Positions 24,578 to 33,327 of a stretch of 64,000 nucleotides of DNA are shown in pieces (position 1 is the first letter of the stretch; each line of letters begins with the position of its first letter). The notes beneath the pieces were generated by a model. The model made no database searches. It had not been told where the DNA came from and saw only the letters and a list, made by a program, of their open reading frames with translations. Origin of the DNA: Macrostomum hystrix (taxonomy: Eukaryota; Platyhelminthes; Macrostomidae); the NCBI GenBank assembly GCA_950097015.1, contig CATNEN010000024.1, positions 310,001 to 374,000 of the forward strand, given 5' to 3'. The translations under genes and the position numbers were made by a program.

Positions 24578-24827
24578 CATACATGCGCAACCTCCCAAAT
24601 CTTAGCTGGCCGTGCGACTTAGTTTTTGCTCTCATTTTCGACTTAGTTTGCTCTTATTTGCTCTCTTTTTCTCTCCCCTTTTTCCATTTCTTCACGCCTT
24701 CCTTTTTTGTCTCTTGGTCCCCCCTTTGATTTTTTGCACTTGGTCGATTGTTTTTTGCGACTTACCTTGCTTGGCCCTCGTTTCACCTGGCCGGTTTGGC
24801 TGGGTTGGCCGGGTGTTGCGCATGTAT
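24578..24827. mobile_element. 250-bp MITE with 9-bp target duplication
   Basis: Terminal inverted repeats ATACATGCGCAAC are flanked by perfect direct repeats AATTATTTA at 24569-24577 and 24828-24836. A 9-bp duplication is typical of Mutator-like (MULE) elements. The interior is pyrimidine-rich with no coding capacity. Confidence 0.8.
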
Positions 24828-25643
24828 AATTATTTATCTCAGTATGAAATTAAAGACATCATAATTATTAGCCTATTGAAATGGAATGAAGTGAAATGAA
24901 ATGGACTTGTGGTAGCACTACAAGAGTATTGTTTTATTAAGAATAAAGAGAAGTAGATGAGCAAAACAATATAATAAAACAATGCCTTCATTTTCAACTT
25001 CAGCTGTTGTTATTACTTTATATGTATATACATAAATTAGTCACTGACCTAAATATGTTTAGAGTTAGCAAAAATCACATTTTCTATGTTATATAATAGC
25101 TAGATCCAAAAATTTTAAATCTTATAGTTGCAGCAGTATTATTGAATATCTATCTTATTTTCGTTATTAATCTAGTTTTGGCAATGCTTGTTGCATTCTA
25201 AATAGAGCCCATAAAGCCTTTAAGGCTATATGTTGTTTTATTCCTTCGAATTTTTCAAAGTACTGATTATCTGTCTAATGGAACTGTGTACTTTGGATTA
25301 GAGAGAATTAAAGTACAGTGTATACAATTCTTGATCTAAGAACACAGTAAGTAGCTAGGAACAAGCAACCTTGATTTGTAGTGCTTAAAGAGTTACTTTT
25401 ACTACCTAAGAACTTTCTAAATTTAAAGAAATATGTTAGGTCTTTGTACTGATTGTAAAGGTAAATATCGTAATAAGATGATTTTTGTTATTAAACCAAA
25501 AATACAACCAAGTTCCCATTGCTTGATTTCATTTTCCTTGTTATCTTCAGAAGCTATATTTGCTATATTTTTATCATTCTTAATGACACTATCTTAGCTG
25601 TCCTAAAATTACATTATCTACCCGCAGCTTACAAAAGCAAATC

Positions 25644-26087
25644 ATGTCTAAGACAGCCGAGCTAGACATTGAAGAGATTCGCGACACATTCCGCCTATTC
25701 GACATTCGAGGCGATGAGAAAATTGAAGCCAGACAGATTGGCGAAGTTGTCCGCGCTCTGGGCCTCAATCCTACTGAGGCGGAGATTAAAAAGGCCGGCT
25801 ATGACAAACAGCCAGAGATGCGTATCACATTTGAAACCTTTCTGCCAATCTACAAAGATTTGGCTAAGAATGCCGACAAGGTCAAGCCGGAGCAGTTTAT
25901 TGACGGCTTCCGCGTGTTTGACAAAGATCAGAATGGCACAATCAGCGCTGCCGAGCTGCGTCACCTGCTCACCTCACTAGGCGAGAAGCTCAAAGACGAA
26001 GAGGTTGAACAGCTACTAGCCGGCATGGACGACATTCACGGCAATATTAACTACGAGGATCTTGTGAGGAATATCATGAGTGGTTGA
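25644..26087 (+). CDS. Myosin essential (alkali) light chain
   Basis: Binds the lever arm of myosin heavy chain in muscle or cytoplasm. One 147-residue exon with four EF-hand folds. Only the third (residues 93-104, [12 protein letters not shown]) keeps a full calcium-loop pattern, which separates it from calmodulin. Diagnostic for essential light chains are [25 protein letters not shown] and [11 protein letters not shown]. The size matches the family. An acceptor (CTACCCGCAG) 17 bases before the ATG implies a 5' UTR intron or trans-splice site. An AATAAA follows the stop within about 10 bases. Subtype (muscle or non-muscle) cannot be told. Confidence 0.92.
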   Translation: MSKTAELDIEEIRDTFRLFDIRGDEKIEARQIGEVVRALGLNPTEAEIKKAGYDKQPEMRITFETFLPIYKDLAKNADKVKPEQFIDGFRVFDKDQNGTISAAELRHLLTSLGEKLKDEEVEQLLAGMDDIHGNINYEDLVRNIMSG

Positions 26088-27330
26088 CAAAAATAAAAAA
26101 CTATCAGTCTTATTGAGTGTGCACTTTTTTGATAACTAACTCTGAATATTTATTATTTTATTTATATTTGCCAGCCTAACTGCTCTATCCTTGCTAACGA
26201 AAGTTATCTTTCCACTGTTAAAAAAGGTCCGAAAAATTTTAATCCGAGAAGCGTATCCTCTCTGTCGTAACAAAATTTTATTACGCATATCCGAACCACC
26301 CCCGCCTGTACGCCGCTTTGTGTTTAACTTTCCCACCACTACGCCTTAAATACAGTTGTCATTATTGATACTTAATATCGTATTTTGCATCTAATTCTCT
26401 CGCTGTCACCCTCAAACTTTAGTGTATTTCGTGTTTCTAACTGTAGAGCTGCATGCGCCGTTCAGTTTTTAAACATCAATCAATTATTATTATTTTAAAT
26501 TAACATTTGCTAATGAAAGGCACGATTGAGAAACTGTGTTTCCAAATTAAAAACAATGTATAATTTTTCGCTACGGCACACTTTATTGGCCTTTAATCTG
26601 CATAAAAGCTTAAAGATGGCTAATAGAATATTTAATTAGTCAGGGCTGGTACACGCTATAACTACACGCTAAAAATAGGGATGTTTCTTTGGGTGATTCC
26701 AGTTGGAATCTGCGGTGTTTCCAGAAAAAGAAACAGCCGAACGCTGGAAACATACCAATCGGATGATTCCATGCTTAGAATCTACCCAACTGGGCGTTTT
26801 CTCGGTGCTTCTTGGTGGCGAAATGGAATCACCCAAAGAATCCTCCAGTTCGGAAGATTCCATGCTCAGAAACCGCCGAGGAATCGCCCGTAAATAATTC
26901 TCTGGTTGTCCCATGGGCCACTGGTTCGGGTGATTCTTCGGCGGTTTCCGCACAATTTACGGTTACATCGGCTGCTTCCTGGGTGGTTTCTCTAACTCAT
27001 GCGAGATAGGGGGGATTTTGGTAGATTCCACTCCTATTTTGCATAAAAAACCCGCCGAAGAAGCAGCCGAATTTTTTACAGGGTAATAATAACATACCAA
27101 TCGCATGCTCTTGCTTCCGCTAATTTGTATGCTCACTTGCTTTCTTTAAACATCAATATAAAACTTTTTAAAATTTAATCTGCCTTTTCTGAACGTGATT
27201 TGTAATCGGTTAAATACACGAAATAATGAAGCAAATTAGAATCACTATGCAGTTCTTTTACACACAAACCAGCGATTTGCATTTATTTATTTGGGGAGGT
27301 CACCAGAGCCATCTAAATCCTGTCCTAGCC
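26088..27330. other. Intergenic, with a possible decayed element at about 26660-27085
   Basis: No gene seen. The stretch 26660-27085 has repeated GGGTGATTC, GATTCCATGCT and CGGCGGTTTC-like motifs. Its ends are loosely inverted (ACACGCTAAAAAT against ACCCTGTAAAAAAT), suggesting an old DNA transposon remnant. No clear target duplication was found. Confidence 0.35.
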
Positions 27331-27693
27331 ATAATAATAATAATAATTGCAGGAGGGCTGCGGGCAATGACACATAATTTGGTGACACTAGACCCGCAGC
27401 CAGGGAGGAGGCAATTCTGCCCACTCCTGAGCACACAGGCACACAGATACCGTACGCAGGCACACGCTCACACAGGTGTGTACATCTGCCCTGACTTTCT
27501 CATCGTCAGGCAGTGTACACTTCACTGTGCCTTGGAGATTGGCCCTCAAGGGCATAAATTGCACGACAAGCCCCCCAAGCCCCAAGCCTTCTCTCCGAGC
27601 TGCGCCCCAAATAAATGTGGCCTCGCCGTGGAATCGAACTTAAGGACCGTGGTGCGAGAGGCAAACGCGTTAACCGCTCTGCCACCGACCCCC
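27331..27693 (-). mobile_element. tRNA-derived SINE, family A, full-length with target duplication
   Basis: The best copy in the window, 363 bp. The minus strand starts GGGGGTCGGTGGCAGAGCGG (A box) followed by AGTTCGATTCC (B box), a long unique body, and an (ATT)n tail at 27331-27345. It is flanked by 15-bp direct repeats with one mismatch, AATCCTGTCCTAGCC (27316-27330) and AATGCTGTCCTAGCC (27694-27708). This defines both ends and shows insertion by LINE-type retrotransposition. Confidence 0.95.
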
Positions 27694-27876
27694 AATGCTG
27701 TCCTAGCCAATGCAGGTACCCATTTTACAGGTGTGTAAATTGGAGTGTAGCTATTAGTTATGCTCAAAGACTCGAATTGTTTCCATTTCACGTTCAAAGG
27801 AATATCATTTCAACAGGCTGTCATTATTCTATTTCAGTCTTTAACGCCAAAAAGCCAGCTATTAGAATAACATCAA

Positions 27877-30800
27877 ATGGCGGAGCCGCCCCCAAAGCGG
27901 TTTCGTTTTGAGCCCGGCAATTCGCGGTCAAACAGCGGCGCTGCTACCAGCAGCAGCAGCAGCAGCAGCAGCAACAGTAACAATCATAATAATAATAACA
28001 ACTTTAGCACAGCGAATAAGAATGCCAACGATGATCCCTGGGGCGATGATATTGTCTTCGATGAACAGTTCGAGCGCCAGTTTCAAGAGATCTGTTCGCA
28101 GAACATCTCCACAGTTGTTGATTTCAATCGTAGAAGCTCACATCCCAGTCAGCATCCTCAGCAGCCAACTTTGGCACATCCTCACGCACCCACTCAGCAG
28201 CGCCCCCAGCTTCAGCCTCAGAGGCTTCATCCACAAACGTCGGTTACGGCCCCCTCTGGTATGCCCGGCAGTCCCACAATCAGGCGCTCCATTTCCAACC
28301 AGTCAACTGTGTCTTTCTCTGCATCGGGCGCTGCTTCTGCCGCTGCTCCCGCAGCAGTGGCCAGCGGAGTCAGTGCTTCATCGAACGCTGGTCCTACTCA
28401 GCGTCCGTCTGGACTGTCGTCGCAATACTACAGTTTTCAGCGTCAAAAGCAGCCCGCAGCTCCAGTTGCCATGCCAGCCTCAGTTGCGGCTTCTGCGCAT
28501 CCCTCGGTTGCCAGGTTTCCCGCAGCAGCGGCGTCCTCGATCAGCAGCACGCAGAGAAAACCTTCCGGTTCTGATGCACTCGCTGATATTCGCGATCGTC
28601 TGTTTATCACTGAAGGCGTCAGAGCGGCGTTGCAGGAGAAGCTGGACGCGGCCAATCGGGCCCTAGCTGCCGAGCAGGCCGCGAAAGCTGCGGCTGAGGC
28701 GGCCGTTAGAAAATTAGAAACTGAGCGCGCGTTTAGCGTGAAAGAAATTGAGACCCTGCAGTCCGAGAACCAGTCTCTGAGCATTCGCCTGCGCAAACGG
28801 GAGGAGCAGCAGCAGCAGACGCAGCTTCAGTTCACCCAGCTGTTGAATCGCGATGTTATACCGCCAACCCAGCTAATGGGTCAGCAAGTGCAGCAGCAGC
28901 AACAATTTCCAAATATGGCTAGTTTTTGCAGCCGCAGCCCCATTGCCGGACCCTCATCTTTAGGCATGCGCTCGCCTCAGACTCCTTTGCGAGCTCAGCA
29001 ACCGGTAGCGCGGCAGCCGCTACCGCCTGCGCCGCCGCTGCCCACCAGCGGCTCTCCTTCACCGTCCGTCGCTTCAACGGACGACTTGGACTATGATGAT
29101 GACGATGAAGCGGCTATCGCTTCTGCCGCCTCCGTGTCCGTCACTCCAGGCGGCGGCTCCGGCTGGCCGTCTGATCAGTTGGACTCGGACGAGTCAGACT
29201 CCTGGCCGGCGGTTGCTAAGCAACCGGAATCGGCAAGCTGGCACAGGCGTCGGGCCGAGCTGTTAGCCATGTATCCGGGTCTGCTGGCTCAGTGCTCCAA
29301 TGCAGAGCGCGCCCTGCGCTATTTGAATGGGCCTCAGCAGTCCCAGCATCAACGCCAGCTGCCTGCCGACATTTTGGACGACCTGCCGGCCGCAGCGTGG
29401 TCGCCGGAGGCTCGCCGTGAAGTAGCCGACGCTTTGGACTGCTTGGCCAAGCTGACTACGCGAGAATTGGAACCGACCACAATGACGCGCTCTGCCTACG
29501 GACCCGTTGAAGCTGAGCGCCTCCTGGCGCCGATTCGTTGCCGCCTGTCGGGCTATCTGCTAGCGCTACGCCTTCGCGGCTTCGATGCCGCCGTCTGCGC
29601 TCGCCAGATCGCTTTGGCACTGAGTACATCTAGCAATGATTCTATCGCATCTGATAGCGCTCTTTGCGATTCGTCTACTACTAGTAGTTATCAGCGCTCA
29701 TTGACTCCCACGCCAGTTCAGCTGTCCAATCTGGGTTTGGACGCTCTTCAACAACTTTGGCGTCTCTGCCAATTGTCCAGCGAGGCGACTCTGGGCGTGC
29801 TGCGAAATATTGGCCGACGAGAGACCGCCTTATTGGTCGACCTGTTCGATCTGGTTCGCCTACTGCCTAGCGATTCCGAGCTGTCCGTCTGTGATCAAGA
29901 ATCTCTGCACTGCTGCCTGCAACTATTGCACTATCTGCTATTGCGACTGCCTGAGAATAGGCGGCACCAGCTAGTGGAGTTCTTCTGCACCGGTCTGGAG
30001 CCTGACGCCCGTCGTAGGCTTGTTCGCAGTCGCTATAGGCCATCTGTCACACTCTATGTGAAGATACTAGCAGTGGTACACTCTGGTGTCGAGGGTTATT
30101 GTTGCTTGGCTGCACACAATGGTGAGGCTTGAATTTTCGCGATTGCGTATAGAAACGATTCCACCTGCCCAATTTAGCCAGATGTGCAGTCGACAGCACA
30201 GTCGCAGCTATTGCGCAGCACATCTGAAGGCTGCGTACTGCTGTTCAGTCCATGGACTGGGGGGACGCCACACCCACCTTCAATTATCCCAGCTGATGTT
30301 GGTACCCATTTAACGGCTGGGCGAGCTAAAGCAATCCAGAGTTAAGTGTCTTGCTAAAGGGCACAATTTGTTTGAGGCGAGTCGGGAATCGAACCCCCGA
30401 CCTTTAAGTCGTGGGTCCGCCGCCCTAAATACAGCACAGCCCCCTTAAAAATGTTGCGACATGTAACCTACGCTTACGAGCACATCCTTAATTTGCTTAT
30501 TACAGGTAATATCTTATTGCTGTAGTTACTGTGCTTCATTTTTTACTAATTCGCAGAGCCTTGTCGCATAGTTGAGCTGGCTCAATGCCTGGAGCTCCAG
30601 TCGGACGCCAAGCCCAACTCGGATCTGCTTCAAATGATCGACGCCCTGACCTGCCTGATTCGCGAGTGCATCGCTTTGGAGAGGATGCACAAGCCGTCAA
30701 CTGGTCTTACTCTGCTCAACCGCGATTGTCACAATAAGTGCTTCTTTAAGGTGTGCGCTGCAAGGGATACAATGTGTTCTTAAATAGGCTTATGGCAATG

Positions 30801-31378
30801 AGTATACCTTTAGGGTAACAGACAAGACCAAATTCAAGGGGCATCAGATAAGGGCAAGGGGTAAGGGTTTCTAATAAGAACAAGGGGTAGGGCTATCAGA
30901 TAAGGGCAAGGGGTAGGGCTATCAGATAAGGGCAAGGGGTAGGGCTATCAGATATGGGAAAGGGGTAGGGCTATAAGATAAGGGCAAGGGTTAGTGGCAG
31001 TGATATCAGATAAGGGCAACAGATAAGGTATTAGATTTAAGTATTTAAGTATTAAGATATTATTAGTCAAAATATTCATGTTTATAATAGGTAATCTGCG
31101 CCTTGTCAAACGCCCTGGCCCAGCTAATGCCGCTGTACTATTGCGCCACAGTCTGCGTCAATTCGGGTTTAGTGTCCAGCATTCACGGCTATATGAGAAC
31201 TATGGACGCGTTGAAAGACTACCTGGACGTGCAATCGTGCAAAGAGCTAGTGCGTCAGGACAAGACTCACTACTTCATCATTAGCGTAGTTGAATGCTTT
31301 AAAGATCTTACTATTGATAAGAAGTACCAGGAAGAAGGTGAGTTTATTTTTGTTTTATCCCCAAATTGGGCCGTGTAA
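27877..31378 (+). CDS. ATRIP: ATR-interacting protein-like checkpoint factor
   Basis: Likely partner that brings ATR kinase to RPA-coated single-stranded DNA. Exons 27877-30121, 30557-30750 and 31091 onward are in phase (AATG/GTGAGG, TTTAAG/GTGTGC). If the last donor is ignored, translation stops at 31378, for 908 residues. Support: a basic KRFRF N-terminus; an acidic amphipathic DDPWGDDIVFDEQFERQFQE stretch like the RPA70-binding motif; long Ser/Gln/Ala-rich linkers with CAG runs; a coiled coil at about residues 230-310; and an alpha-helical-repeat C-terminal half (LLPSDSELSVCDQES, IVELAQCLELQ). The homology is by layout and short motifs, not strong identity. The C-terminus is uncertain: a good GTGAGT donor follows 31337 and could splice to 33328. 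Confidence 0.65.
30178..30447 (-). mobile_element. tRNA-derived SINE, family B, in ATRIP intron 1
   Basis: The minus strand has a tRNA-like head with B box GGGTTCGATTCCCG (about 30388-30400), then TTTAGCAAGACACTTAA, a palindromic CAGTCCATGGACTG near 30245, and the tail AGCTGCGACTGTGCT. The tail module is shared with the copy at 49765, and the palindrome with 40541, 51909 and 54214. Confidence 0.8.
30815..31035. repeat. 26-bp minisatellite in ATRIP intron 2
   Basis: About eight copies of a G-rich unit around GATAAGGGCAAGGGGTAGGG with CTATCA spacers, degenerate at both edges. Confidence 0.85.
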
Positions 31379-31384
31379 TGTCTT

Positions 31385-31418
31385 CATAAAATAAATTGAG
31401 TCTTCGCATAAGAGAGTC
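31385..31418 (-). other. Diverged spliced-leader-like sequence
   Basis: The minus strand shares TGCGAAGACTCAATTTATT with the leader-like sequence at 55106-55140, with one deleted base before it and TTATG in place of GCATG at the end. It lies 7 bases past the possible ATRIP stop. About 170-200 bases upstream on the minus strand is CTGATTGGCTAGC (31583-31594 region), also found upstream of 55932. Confidence 0.55.
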
Positions 31419-31713
31419 TTGACGGCACTGACGGCACGAATCGAAGAGCGGCAGGGCAGGCCGTTTAGGCCGGGAATCAAATAACCAAGAGATAAGAAAG
31501 GGGGGCTGAAGAGTAAAAGGGTAGAGGATGGGCCAGAGGGTAAGAGCTGAAAAGGACGGGGTGTGGAAAGAGAGACGAACAGCTAGCCAATCAGAGACGG
31601 GGGAGAGGAAAGAGAAGTGAAGGTCAGCTAAGAAGTTAAACATAAAAGGGGAGAGACGATAAAGTACAATAAAAGGGCGCGCGAGCGTAAACAAACTTAG
31701 AGGAAGGAGAAGC

Positions 31714-32055
31714 ATAATAATAATTGCATGAGGGCTGCGGGCAATGGTTCATCATTTGGTGACAGTAGACCCGCAGCCAGCGAGGAGGCAATTCTGCCCA
31801 TTCCGCTGATTCCTGAGCACACACGCACACAGATACCATTTGCAGGCATACGCTCACACAGGTGTGTACATCTGCCCTGACTTTCTCATTGTCAGGCAGT
31901 GTACAACTTCACTGTGCATAGGAGGTTGGCCCTTAGGGCGTAAATTGCACGACAAGCCCCCAAGCCTTCTCTCCGCGGCTGCGCCCCAATTTAATGTTGC
32001 GAGACCTTGGTGCGATAGGCAAACACGTTGACCGCTATGTCACGAACCCCCCCCC
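31714..32055 (-). mobile_element. tRNA-derived SINE, family A
   Basis: The full-length body with the ATT-type tail at its left end is homologous to 27331-27693. The head is damaged (the A box is mutated and part of the B-box region deleted). Imperfect direct repeats GGAAGGAGAAGC and GGAAGAAGAATC flank it. Confidence 0.85.
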
Positions 32056-33327
32056 TGGAAGAAGAATCAATAACAGGCCGTTTTATCAAATAATTAACTA
32101 AACGACTCATACTTTGGCAGCTTATTATGCGTATTCTTTAAATAAATTCAGTGGTTCGTGTAAAATGATAGTAAAAACGTGAAAGTTTTGCGATTAAAGT
32201 AGCACGAATTCAAACAATATTTTCCGCTCGTTTATAAATTTAAGCGCTTTTCTAAACTTTCAGAGTACGTGGCACCATGCCGACCGTCCCTTGACGCCTA
32301 ATAAGTCAAGCGCGTGACCAATTCTGCTGTCCAATTAAGCATAATTGGATAATAATAAGAATTAACATATCATCCCTCAGAGTTTCTGATGCTCTGAGCG
32401 CATTTTTTTCTACTGATAGCCAGGCTTTCCCGGTGTGTATTGCGATTGCGATATTGAAATGGTTGTTTTGTTTGCCAAACAGTTCTTAGTAGCCTGTATT
32501 AGTTTTTTGCTACCCTACATTATTTAGGCATGTCAAATTGTTGTCACCAGGCAAAATAACCATTAAAACAAAATCATTCCCCCTGCTTAGAAAAATTCTG
32601 AAAATTAGATCCATTTTTGGCTGATGAAATCGATTTTATCGATCTGAAAGTATTGTCTATAGTCACGCTAGAAATGTTCCGTGTTGTTAGAAATTTGTAT
32701 TTATTTTTCATTTTAGAGCACGATAAACTGCATCCTATTTGTTCATTAGTTCGCTTGTTCAGCATTTTTACTAGCTATTTTGTGTTGTAATATTGTTCCT
32801 GCTTAGCGATACTAAATCATACTACAAAGTGTTATTAATAAAATACTTGTTTAATATAACATTTCGATTACTTGAATAATATTGTTTCAAGTATGCCAAT
32901 TTTTTTTAGTTTTATTGTTTACAGAAATGTTGCTTATCTAAAAGACTATATTTATTTTTTATTTTTGTGACTATTTTACTATGGGTCGCATCAACTTCAC
33001 ACCACTTATTTTAGCGGGTTGCAGCTGCTAATAGTGCATATGCATAATTTGGAAATAGTCTAAATACACGAACACAGCCTGAAGACACTAAGGTGACGCA
33101 GGTGTGTATATTAGCCCTAACTGTCTCATCGTCAGGCAGTGTACACTCTCACTGTGTTTTGGAAATTCGCTCTGTTAAAAGCGTAGATTGCGCGATAAGC
33201 CCTTAAGCCGGATTCGAGCTTAGGACCCTGGGTTGTAGGCTTCGAAGCTACTATTCGCACCCGTGCATGTATTTCTATATCGTCTGTACTCTTCTTAAAC
33301 TAAATTAAATAAAAACAAAACTTCCAG
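32056..33327. other. Non-coding stretch between ATRIP and SRBD1
   Basis: AT-rich, with no convincing exon. It includes a diverged family A SINE at about 33090-33265 (minus). Any upstream SRBD1 exon would have to be here, but none was identified. Confidence 0.5.
33090..33265 (-). mobile_element. Diverged SINE family A fragment
   Basis: It matches the body segment CTCATCGTCAGGCAGTGTACAC and the AATTGCACGACAAGCCC segment in altered form. The tRNA-like head is barely recognisable (GGATTCGAGCTTAGG on the plus strand). Confidence 0.65.

Larger units (their letters stand above)
16923..25643. other. AT-rich gene-free block with several inverted-repeat elements
   Basis: About 8.7 kb of clearly lower GC content than the flanking genes, with only short chance ORFs. 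It contains the inverted-repeat elements at 20371-21478, 20792-21291, 22581-23526 and 24578-24827. The palindrome-like TAGGCCTA recurs here (for example at 20436, 20783, 20874, 21292, 22347, 22690, 23837). Part of it could be a long 5' UTR intron of the light-chain gene, since an acceptor (CTACCCGCAG) precedes that gene's ATG. Confidence 0.6.

Noticed and set aside
24612-24899. 95-aa Phe/Leu-rich ORF resembling a membrane protein
   Set aside because: It falls within the pyrimidine-rich interior of a 250-bp MITE and reads past its end.
27226-27738. 170-aa plus-strand ORF across 27226-27738
   Set aside because: It runs through the antisense of a SINE with clear A/B boxes and target duplications; shared ORFs recur at other SINE copies.
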